Shown here piece by piece: positions 57,413 to 64,000 of a stretch of 64,000 bases of DNA; within the stretch, counting starts at the first letter, position 1, and each line of letters begins with the position of its first letter. Source of the stretch: Mycobacterium sp. 1274761.0. Its GTDB lineage: Bacteria > Actinomycetota > Actinomycetes > Mycobacteriales > Mycobacteriaceae. The stretch spans positions 31,293 through 95,292 of the forward strand of contig NZ_LZMC01000063.1 of assembly GCF_001668615.1 (NCBI RefSeq). Direction: 5' to 3'. The notes below the pieces were generated by a model. That model did no database searches, had not been told where the DNA came from, and saw only the letters and a program-made list of their open reading frames with translations. Both the position numbers and the translations under genes were made by a program.

Positions 57413-57731
57413 CAACAACTCCTCGGTCGGTGGCTGCCGCTCGGAAGCTTGTCCAGACGCCTCCGACCGACAGCCGAAACGGCTCGTACGGTCGAAGGTC
57501 TCGCCCACCGGCCACCAGGCCGGCTCGGGAACCGGGTCGCGCGGACCAGTATGTCGATTGCCCGAATTGGGGGCTACTCCCCTTCGCTGCAGCACATGCT
57601 ACCGGCGCCGCAGCAGACCCTGCAACCCGACCGTTACGAAATCCGGTCTGCCGCAATAAGTTTGAATACCCGGCCCCAATTGTTTGGTCACCCGTAAAAA
57701 GCAGGGAGCTCCACCGGACTTTCCGGGCCCA
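57413..57731. other. 319-base intergenic region
   Basis: Lies between two minus-strand genes. Open frames here continue from antisense reading of neighbours. AGTCCGGTGG and CCGGACTT-like stretches occur near 57710 but no clear hairpin with a U-tract was found. It should hold the GDT1 promoter. Confidence 0.4.
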
Positions 57732-60350
57732 TCAATCGGTTGCGGCCGGGCCTCGACGGATGATGGCGGCCAGCTCCTCACGAGAGTTGGCGCCGACCCG
57801 CTGGCAGGCCCGATACAGGTGTCCCTCGACACTGCGAACCGACATATAGAGCCGCTTAGCGATGTCCTTGTTGGACATGCCCGCAATCGCCAGCTCGGCG
57901 ATTTCGCGCTGCCGCTGAGTCAGCGGATGGCCGGTCGGGCTGCGCAACGCCGGCGTGCTCAACCCGCCGCATTCTTCGGACAGACCCTGCGCGATCGCCG
58001 CCGCGTACAGCCGGCGCCGCCGCTGCTGACTCTGCGAGAACGCGACCGCGGCCTGCGCAGCGGCGTCGGCGGCCGTCGCGCGATCGCCCAGCGCCCGGTA
58101 GTCGTTGGACGCGGAGAGCAGGGCCTCGCCGTCTTTGGCCGCCAGCGCTTCGGTGTGCCGGGCGACGGCATCGGCCAGCGGCAGCGACAGCTCGTCGGCC
58201 AGCACCCGCGCGCGATCGGCCATCGAGGCGTCGCCCCATTGCGCCGCCACCTGCAGGCAGATCAGTTCGTGCGTCGGCTGCCCGCGATAGCGTGCCCGCA
58301 CGGCGGCGTCGCGGACCGTCGTCACCGCGTCGGAAAGGAATCCGCTTGCCGCAAGCGCCCATCCGGTCGCGATCGCCAGCGCGGTGTGCATGTACACGTA
58401 GCTGTCGGGGACATTGGCGCGGGCCTCCTCGAGAGCCGCGTTCGCCTCGGCCGACTGACCGAGTTTGGCGTGCGCCTCGGTCAGCGCAAAACACGTTGCG
58501 GGCCGCAAGCCCGTTGTGATGCCGTGATGTTCGACGCCGGCGAGCGCCTCGTGCAGCAGCTTGATCGACCCGGGCAATTCGCCGCGCATCAGGTCCGATT
58601 GCCCGAGCAGAAACACGAGGTTCGCATACGCCAGACCGGGCACCTCGTTCACCGAGTCCGCCATCTGTTTGGCGAGCGTTGCGCAGTCGTCGATACGGCC
58701 GGTCAGCCGGCACGCGCGGGCATAGACGCCGCCGAACCAGAACCGCAGGGGTGCCGTTTGAAACGACGTCGACGCCCGATCGAGCGCCCCGTCGGCGACG
58801 GCGGTGAGCTCGTCCCCCCGGCCAAGGGCGCCGAGCGCCATCACCAACGCGAAGGACGCCATCATGGCGTGGAAGTCACTGAGATGGCCGGAATCCAATG
58901 CCGCGGTTGCCTTTTCGGCAGCGGCTTCACAGCGTCCGTAGACCGCTTCGACGCATGCCTGTACCGCAGCTCGAGAGGCGGCCTCAGCCGGCGTTTCCGG
59001 CCCGGCTGCCAGGCCGTCGAGAATGGCGGCGGCATCGGCGGGCCGACCCAGGATCCAGATGAGATTGGCCGCACGCACTGTCGACCACCGGTGGACGTCG
59101 TCATGACCGTCAGCGGTGATCTCCTTGAGGAACTTCTCGGCGTCGTCGCCGCGGCCGCGCAGCACCAAGTTCATGGCCTGTACGCCGGGCGCTTCGGCGG
59201 CGCCCGCTGACACCGCAGCGGTGGCGAACCGGTCGGCGAGCTCCAGGTCCAGCAGCGTCATCGCAAAGCGGGCAGCCTCGACGAACAGCTCGGGGTCGGC
59301 GGGCAGGTCCGATTCAAGGGTGAGCAGGGCGCGTCGCACCGTCGACTGCATGTCGGCGTCGGTCCGGTCGCCCAGGCCCCGGGCGAGCTTGCCCCGAATG
59401 CGCGACAGGTACATCTCCCCCGCGCCTGCGCGGCGCAGCTCTCCGTAGAGCGGATGGGCCAACCGCGCCATGCGCTGGTTGGCGGAGCGCTCGACGGTTA
59501 CCAGCCGCATCTGCTCGGCGGTTTCCAAATCGGTACGGTCGGCCACGGTGCACAGCACGTCGACGGCCAACGGTTCACACTGTGACAACGCGTCGACCAC
59601 CAGGGCCACTCCGTCAGACAACTCACCGAGTCGGCGGCCGACCATGTCAGTGATGCTCTGCGACACCGCGACCCGGTCGTCCCACATCCATACCCCGGCG
59701 ACCTGCTGCATGCGCCCCGCCGCGATCTGATCGTTGAGCAGCTGACGCAGGAACAAGGCGTTGCCGCCGGTGAGTTTCCAAAACCGTTGCGCGCTGCGGG
59801 CGTCCACCGCGCCGTCGAGCGTCGACTCGATCAGGCTGCGCGTCCCTTGCTCGGACAGTGGTTCCAGATCGAGTCGCGCGAGCAGGCCGTCCTTCCACAG
59901 AGCCGTAATCGCGTCGGGCTCGTTCTCGCCGGTTCGCATGGTGACGATCAAACGCGGGCCGCGGGTCTGCGCGAGTTGATGCACCACGTGCGCCGACAAG
60001 CCGTCGAGAAGGTGCGCATCGTCGACGCCGATCAACACCTTGCCTTGACGTTGTTGGGCGACAAAGGAATTGATGAGGCGACTGACGTCGGGCATCGAGC
60101 TTCCGGCCGTCTCGGTGATCGTCCCGGTAAATGCACCGAGCGGTAGCGGACGAGCGGACTCGGTGCCGGTGATCCAGTTGGTCCGTTCACCGGCGGCCCG
60201 GGCACGGGCGAGCACCTCGCGGGCGAGGCGGGTCTTGCCAACGCCCGCCGCGCCGCAGATCACGACGCCGGAGTAATTGCCGGTTCCGCTCAGCGCACGA
60301 CGAATCGCGGTGAGTTCGGTATCGCGCCCTGCGAGCAAATTGCCTGTCAT
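57732..60350 (-). CDS. LuxR-family regulator with AAA ATPase and TPR-like domain
   Basis: 872 residues. P-loop VVICGAAGVGKTRLAREVLA (about 27-46), Walker B VLIGVDDAHLL, a central helical repeat region, and a C-terminal LuxR helix-turn-helix: LTQRQREIAELAIAGMSNKD, IAKRLYMSVRSVEGHLYRAC. This is the large ATP-binding LuxR (LAL, MalT-like) architecture. ATG 60350 behind GGAG. Target genes and inducer are unknown; no operon partner is obvious. Confidence 0.92.
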   Translation of the reverse strand: MTGNLLAGRDTELTAIRRALSGTGNYSGVVICGAAGVGKTRLAREVLARARAAGERTNWITGTESARPLPLGAFTGTITETAGSSMPDVSRLINSFVAQQRQGKVLIGVDDAHLLDGLSAHVVHQLAQTRGPRLIVTMRTGENEPDAITALWKDGLLARLDLEPLSEQGTRSLIESTLDGAVDARSAQRFWKLTGGNALFLRQLLNDQIAAGRMQQVAGVWMWDDRVAVSQSITDMVGRRLGELSDGVALVVDALSQCEPLAVDVLCTVADRTDLETAEQMRLVTVERSANQRMARLAHPLYGELRRAGAGEMYLSRIRGKLARGLGDRTDADMQSTVRRALLTLESDLPADPELFVEAARFAMTLLDLELADRFATAAVSAGAAEAPGVQAMNLVLRGRGDDAEKFLKEITADGHDDVHRWSTVRAANLIWILGRPADAAAILDGLAAGPETPAEAASRAAVQACVEAVYGRCEAAAEKATAALDSGHLSDFHAMMASFALVMALGALGRGDELTAVADGALDRASTSFQTAPLRFWFGGVYARACRLTGRIDDCATLAKQMADSVNEVPGLAYANLVFLLGQSDLMRGELPGSIKLLHEALAGVEHHGITTGLRPATCFALTEAHAKLGQSAEANAALEEARANVPDSYVYMHTALAIATGWALAASGFLSDAVTTVRDAAVRARYRGQPTHELICLQVAAQWGDASMADRARVLADELSLPLADAVARHTEALAAKDGEALLSASNDYRALGDRATAADAAAQAAVAFSQSQQRRRRLYAAAIAQGLSEECGGLSTPALRSPTGHPLTQRQREIAELAIAGMSNKDIAKRLYMSVRSVEGHLYRACQRVGANSREELAAIIRRGPAATD

Positions 60351-60538
60351 GTCAATGGCTCCGCACAGGCCATGCGCCCCTCCGCCGGTCATGGACTGTT
60401 CAACGCGCCCAGCATAGGGTCTCGACCGTTGCTGGCACGGGGATTTCGTCGACGCGAAACGTGACGTGAGCTGACCTGGACAAACAGGGTGCGCGATGAG
60501 GGTTGATTTTCGTGGCCTCGGTGGCTTTCATTCATGGC

Positions 60539-60913
60539 ATGACGCACTCAGCCGACGCCCTGGTGACCGAGTTCTGCAAGAAGTGGACGACGCCCGACCC
60601 GGACGAGTTGGCGGGCTACTTCGCCGAAGACGGCGTCTACCACAACATTCCGATGGAACCGGTGCAGGGGCGCGAGGCCATCAAGCAGTTCATTGGGGGC
60701 TTCCTGGCCGGGTTCGACGGCATCGACTTCCAGGTGCATCGGCAAGTCAGCGACGGCGATGTGGTGATGAACGAGCGCACCGACGTCATGCGCCGCAAGG
60801 ACGGCGACCCGATACCGCTGCCCGTGGTCGGGGTGTTCGAAATCGAGGGCGGCCAGATCAAGGCCTGGCGCGACTATTTCGACATGGCCGCGATCACCAA
60901 CGCATTCAGCTAG
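60539..60913 (+). CDS. limonene-1,2-epoxide hydrolase-family protein (EphG-like)
   Basis: 124-residue NTF2-like fold. Catalytic-set candidates Arg and Asp in MNERTDVM and Asp in AWRDYFDM match the D-R-D triad of limonene epoxide hydrolase and of mycobacterial EphG. YHNIPMEPVQGREAIKQFI is the family-specific pocket region. ATG 60539 follows a poor Shine-Dalgarno; starts at 60503 or 60496 are less likely. Its stop overlaps that of the convergent gene. Substrate may be a sterol or terpenoid epoxide. Confidence 0.85.
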   Translation: MTHSADALVTEFCKKWTTPDPDELAGYFAEDGVYHNIPMEPVQGREAIKQFIGGFLAGFDGIDFQVHRQVSDGDVVMNERTDVMRRKDGDPIPLPVVGVFEIEGGQIKAWRDYFDMAAITNAFS

Positions 60914-61851
60914 GCCAGAAGCCGGACCCGGTCGTCGCGGGCGTCGGTCAGGATCTCGAACATCGCGCGCCGGGTGGCACTGAGATCGGTCGCCGCAATT
61001 CCTTTTCCGGACAGACGGATTCGACATGTCGCCAGCGCGGAGTTGTAGCAGTACTTCGGTTCACCGTTGGTGTCGGTGTAGGTGAGCCCGATGATGTCGC
61101 CCGGTGATGCGGTGATCTCGCCGTCGACGGTCACGTCACCTAGCCGCGCGCCGAACGACCAGCTGAAGGGCCGGTACTCGCCGCGGGTGTGGCGAGCGTC
61201 GAGCATCGAGCGTGCCGCCAGCTGCCGGCCGTCATGACACAGCACCAGGAGCGTGGCCGCGGGCAGCGAGACGGGGCCGATGGCCGCGCGTGCGGTCACG
61301 ATCTCCAGGCTCGATTCCGGCGCATCGTCGAATCCGCAGACCTGACCGAACGCATACGCCGGGGTGTGGCGCCGGCCCCAGTTGTGGTTGACGCTTCCGG
61401 TCCACCGGTCCACCTGCACGTCGGCGTGGTGGAGCTCGATATGGCCGTCGAACCGGGCGAGCGGATGACGAACCATGGTCTTGGCGGCCGGGAACCTGGC
61501 CTTATACGCGCGGTCGGTGAGCAATTTGACCGGCGCTTCGTCGCCGGGAGTGATCTGCAGGTCCCACCTTGCGCCCGTCACCGTGCCGCTAGCCGCGTGG
61601 TCGTCAATGCATGTCGCGCCGATGCAGGCCGTCCACGTCTCGTCACCGAAATCAGCCTGATCGATGGGAAAAGGCTGTTTGAGCGCCCGGTTGCCCGCGC
61701 CGTCGGGGTCGAACAGCATGACCCAGGAGTCGGCGACGGGCGCGCCTGTGGTCGGCATCAGCAGGGTCCAGCGCAGCCACAGCGCCCGCGCACGATCGGG
61801 GTCGTTGGCGCGGATGAACCTGCTCTCGTAGTAGGGCGGCTGTCGCTTCAC
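60910..61851 (-). CDS. uncharacterised protein, hydratase/lipocalin-like
   Basis: About 313 residues without signal peptide or helix. TGSVNHNWGRRHTPAYAFGQ and CGFDDAPESSLEIVTARAAI recall the twin beta-barrel (AttH/CrtC, tocopherol-cyclase-like) proteins, but this is weak. GTG 61851 was chosen because similarity-like sequence starts there (VKRQPPYYESRFIRANDPDR); a TTG at 61863 is possible. It diverges from the cyclase gene with only 25 bases between starts, so the promoters overlap. Confidence 0.65.
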   Translation of the reverse strand: MKRQPPYYESRFIRANDPDRARALWLRWTLLMPTTGAPVADSWVMLFDPDGAGNRALKQPFPIDQADFGDETWTACIGATCIDDHAASGTVTGARWDLQITPGDEAPVKLLTDRAYKARFPAAKTMVRHPLARFDGHIELHHADVQVDRWTGSVNHNWGRRHTPAYAFGQVCGFDDAPESSLEIVTARAAIGPVSLPAATLLVLCHDGRQLAARSMLDARHTRGEYRPFSWSFGARLGDVTVDGEITASPGDIIGLTYTDTNGEPKYCYNSALATCRIRLSGKGIAATDLSATRRAMFEILTDARDDRVRLLA

Positions 61852-61876
61852 GACATCAGCATCCAATACTTGAGCC

Positions 61877-62659
61877 GTGAACGGGATGCAGATCGCTGTG
61901 TATGCCCTCGCGGTGCTGGCCGTCGGCGAGGCCGTCGCGCTCGGCGTGCTGTGGGTGTTGCTGACCCGGGCCCGTCGGGAAGCCGAGGAATTGCACTCCC
62001 GGGTTGACACCCGTCAGATGCTGTTGACCGGCGGGCGCGAAGCCGTCAAGACCGTGTGGCAGACGGCCAACATCATTCGCAAGGAGGGCTTGGGCGCGGC
62101 AGTGCGTTCGTCGATCGAAGACCTCGCCGACTGGGCCGAGGTGGAACGTCCCGACCTGGCCCGGCTCGCGCCCGACGGCAAAGTGGCGATCCTGTTCACC
62201 GACATCGAGGAGTCGACGGCGCTCAACGAGCGCATTGGTGACCGCGCCTGGGCCCGCCTGATGGGCCGGCACGACAAGCTGATCCGCAGACTTGTCCATG
62301 ACCACCGGGGTCACGTCGTCAAAAGCCAGGGCGACGGGTTCATGGTCGCGTTCGCCGAAGCCGAGCAGGCGGTGCGGTGCAGCGTCGACGTTCAACGCGC
62401 ACTCCGGCGGCGGCCCAACGGGATTCGGGTCCGTATCGGCATCCACACGGGTAAGTCGGTGCGCCGTGGCGATGACCTCTTCGGCCGCAATGTCGCGATG
62501 GCGGCACGGGTGGCGGCCCAGGCCGACGGTGGTCAGACTTTGGTGAGCGAGTCGGTGCGGGATTCGCTCGACGGTGTGGAGGACATCGACTTCGACGACG
62601 GACGCGAGGTCGAACTGAAGGGGTTTTCCGGCAAGCACCGGCTGTACGCGGTGGCTTAA
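61877..62659 (+). CDS. membrane-anchored class III nucleotide cyclase homolog
   Basis: 260 residues. One N-terminal helix ([20 protein letters not shown]), a coiled linker, then a cyclase domain: metal Asp in [15 protein letters not shown], second Asp in [12 protein letters not shown], and [15 protein letters not shown] with the conserved Arg. Position of the transition-state Asn is occupied by Ala (NVAMAAR) unless the preceding Asn takes its place. Similar to short mycobacterial cyclases (Rv1120c-like). GTG 61877 or ATG 61886 start. cAMP production is plausible but not certain. Confidence 0.85.
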   Translation: MNGMQIAVYALAVLAVGEAVALGVLWVLLTRARREAEELHSRVDTRQMLLTGGREAVKTVWQTANIIRKEGLGAAVRSSIEDLADWAEVERPDLARLAPDGKVAILFTDIEESTALNERIGDRAWARLMGRHDKLIRRLVHDHRGHVVKSQGDGFMVAFAEAEQAVRCSVDVQRALRRRPNGIRVRIGIHTGKSVRRGDDLFGRNVAMAARVAAQADGGQTLVSESVRDSLDGVEDIDFDDGREVELKGFSGKHRLYAVA

Positions 62660-62663
62660 GGGC

Positions 62664-63380
62664 TCAAGGAGGCGTCTGCGCCTCGATCGCCTTGGCCAGC
62701 ACTGTGCCTCGGCGGGTCAACTCCAGCAAGCAGAACCATTCCCACGCGGACTCATCGTCGAACCTGTCGACGTACACCGCGCGTATCCGGTCAAGTGCGT
62801 CCTCCACCGGGCAATCCCACGCCACGAACCCGCACGCCTCGGCGTCGATGGAGCCCACCACCACCAGCCCGCCTCGGATGAGCTCGGCGATCAAGTCAAG
62901 CGTGCGCTGTTGCACCACCTGGATCGGTACGTCCGGGCTGACCTCTTTGACACGCCAATGGATCTGACCCAGTTCGACCCAATCGATCGTGCCGTAGACC
63001 AACACGCGGGCCGCCGCCTGCGCAAACGGCCAGTCCCATTGCGTCGCAGCGGTGTCCGGCACTTCTTCGTCTCCGACGGGCACATCCCGAGCTGCTGCGC
63101 GTCCCGCCTCGGTTAGCTGTAGCCAACCCTCACGACCGTCGAGTCCATCGACGACGGGGATTGTCCAGGGCACGAATCCAGCCTGCGTGCGATCGCCGAC
63201 GACGGCCAGCCTGTCATCGACCAGCGAACGCACCAGATCGACCAGCGCCTGCTGGACGACCTCCTCCTGCGCTCGTCCTGTGGCGCCGCGCAACTCCCTG
63301 AACACCAGGTTCTGCACCGCCCGCAGACCCAACAGGCCCGATTGCGCCCTAAACAGCACCTCATCGCGCGCCCATGACAT
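62664..63380 (-). CDS. uncharacterised protein of two tandem repeats
   Basis: 238 residues. The two halves align: LVDDRLAVVGDRTQAGFVPW with LIRGGLVVVGSIDAEACGFV, followed by IPVVDGLDGREGWLQLTEAG against CPVEDALDRIRAVYVDRFDD and then LLELTRRGTVL. Each looks like a winged-helix-like unit in which a helix is followed by a strand pair. No Cys motif, signal or membrane segment. Function unknown. ATG 63380 chosen. Confidence 0.7.
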   Translation of the reverse strand: MSWARDEVLFRAQSGLLGLRAVQNLVFRELRGATGRAQEEVVQQALVDLVRSLVDDRLAVVGDRTQAGFVPWTIPVVDGLDGREGWLQLTEAGRAAARDVPVGDEEVPDTAATQWDWPFAQAAARVLVYGTIDWVELGQIHWRVKEVSPDVPIQVVQQRTLDLIAELIRGGLVVVGSIDAEACGFVAWDCPVEDALDRIRAVYVDRFDDESAWEWFCLLELTRRGTVLAKAIEAQTPP

Positions 63381-63465
63381 GGTGCCGACGCTACCGAATT
63401 TTCCACCCCGTTCCTGCACCGAATTCGTGGAGCGGGCATCTCGCTCGCGGCGCTACGGTTGTCTG

Positions 63466-63753
63466 ATGTCGTCAGTTCGCGTCGATCCTGCGGCGCTGCA
63501 AGCCGCGGCAGGCAAAATCGACGGCCTCGCGGCATCATTCACGGGGACGGGTGCACCTGCGGTCCCAGTGAAAGGTGTGCAATCGACGACGGCCGCCGTC
63601 AACGTCGCCCTCGTCGCCACCTCCGCCGCCGAGAGAGCCATCGCGGACCGCCTGCGGTCAACCGCGGCTGCGCTGTCTTCCGGCGGAACTGCCTTAACCG
63701 CAACCGAATACGCGTCCACAGCTGCCATTGCGGCAGTACCGAATTCCAGGTAG
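63466..63753 (+). CDS. EspC-like type VII secretion small protein
   Basis: 95 residues: two Ala-rich helices (VDPAALQAAAGKIDGLAASF and AERAIADRLRSTAAALSSGG) connected by a Gly/Pro turn, ending TATEYASTAAIAAVPNSR. The YASTA segment fits the Y-x3-D/E-like ESX export signal only loosely. The pattern fits the EspC/DUF2580 family, which pairs with larger ESX substrates. It precedes a WXG-type protein by 2 bases, so they form one operon. Confidence 0.75.
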   Translation: MSSVRVDPAALQAAAGKIDGLAASFTGTGAPAVPVKGVQSTTAAVNVALVATSAAERAIADRLRSTAAALSSGGTALTATEYASTAAIAAVPNSR

Positions 63754-63755
63754 AC

Positions 63756-64000
63756 ATGTCCGCCAGTTCCGGCGGCGCAATGCTGCGATTATCGGAGATC
63801 CAGTCGTGGGACACCGAGCACCTCACCGTAGCCGCGGGGTGGTGGGATGCGACGGCCACCCGCTGGGAAGACGGGCTCTCCGAAGTCGTTGGGCACACGT
63901 ACACGCCGGGCGGGAGCATCTGGGAAGGCGCGGCGGCTACTGCCGCCCAGGAACGCGCATTGGCCGATCGAACGAAGGCGCTGCGCGGCGGCGTTCACCT
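63756..64000 (+). CDS. large ESX/WXG-type substrate, N-terminal part only
   Basis: 81 residues are visible before the window ends. MSASSGGAMLRLSEIQSWDT, then WWDATATRWEDGLSEVVGH and GSIWEGAAATAAQERALADR: a WxG-like turn and amphipathic helices of EspB/CpnT-type N-terminal domains. Proteins with this start plus an upstream EspC-like partner are often polymorphic toxins or large ESX effectors. The C-terminal domain that would settle this lies outside. Confidence 0.7.
   Translation, partial: MSASSGGAMLRLSEIQSWDTEHLTVAAGWWDATATRWEDGLSEVVGHTYTPGGSIWEGAAATAAQERALADRTKALRGGVH

Noticed and set aside
57684..59210. 508-codon frame antisense to the LuxR-type gene
   Set aside because: Shadow of a well-supported 872-residue regulator.

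Overview
The window looks like the chromosome of a fast-growing Mycobacterium (Mycolicibacterium-type): high GC with strong G/C third positions, many GTG and TTG starts, dense 4-base gene overlaps, and marker genes for mycothiol (mshB), coenzyme F420 (fbiC and F420-type oxidoreductases), PIM/LM lipids (lpqW, pimE, an MmpL transporter) and type VII secretion. The first two thirds follow, in gene content and order, the M. tuberculosis stretch from dapC/fdxC (Rv1178/Rv1177) down to Rv1135A. The PE/PPE genes and the narGHJI operon of M. tuberculosis are missing here. Comparisons with M. tuberculosis are from memory, not from a search.

Layout. 1-9.1 kb: dapC (cut by the window edge), fdxC, a PadR regulator with fadH, a YceI protein, a DUF2231 membrane protein, fbiC, a small membrane protein, a 35-residue small ORF and mshB. 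9.1-20.2 kb: a structured intergenic region ahead of a CLC chloride channel, lpqW, a secreted two-repeat protein, typA, two small Cys-motif proteins, a membrane protein, mutT2, a pterin dehydratase and pimE. 20.3-29.4 kb: two Ala/Pro-rich secreted proteins, a DUF1059 protein, a nitroreductase, an HhH-GPD protein, an MFS transporter, a frameshifted acyltransferase, a DUF5302 protein, an Rv1155-like oxidoreductase, a DUF1697 protein, an O-methyltransferase, and a divergent GntR/sirtuin pair. 29.5-33.2 kb: an mmpL-tetR-methyltransferase operon. 33.3-44.3 kb: DoxX, a 43-50 residue acidic small ORF followed by a hairpin, and lipid genes (nitronate monooxygenase-like, SDR, mcr, echA, a second enoyl-CoA hydratase and a thiolase), with a frameshifted MFS gene, a CPBP protease, an epimerase and a fasciclin protein. 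44.4-64 kb is more accessory: a zinc-ribbon/cyclase/ATPase signalling protein, a FadR-type GntR, a DUF3556 membrane protein behind a KstR-like operator, a WS/DGAT-like protein, hydrolases, a Mce-associated pair, two TetR regulators, a GDT1-type transporter, a LuxR-type ATPase regulator, a second cyclase, a duplicated-domain protein and, at the right edge, an EspC-like protein followed by a large truncated type VII substrate-like gene.

How it works together. Two themes recur. One is redox cofactors: FO synthase, a likely F420 enzyme, mycothiol deacetylase and ferredoxin. The other is cell-envelope and lipid metabolism: PIM maturation, MmpL export, beta-oxidation and racemisation, sterol-type regulation. 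Many regulators sit beside inverted repeats in the adjacent promoter, giving several testable regulator-operator pairs. Two genes are broken by short indels. No rRNA, tRNA, insertion sequence, prophage or CRISPR array was recognised.
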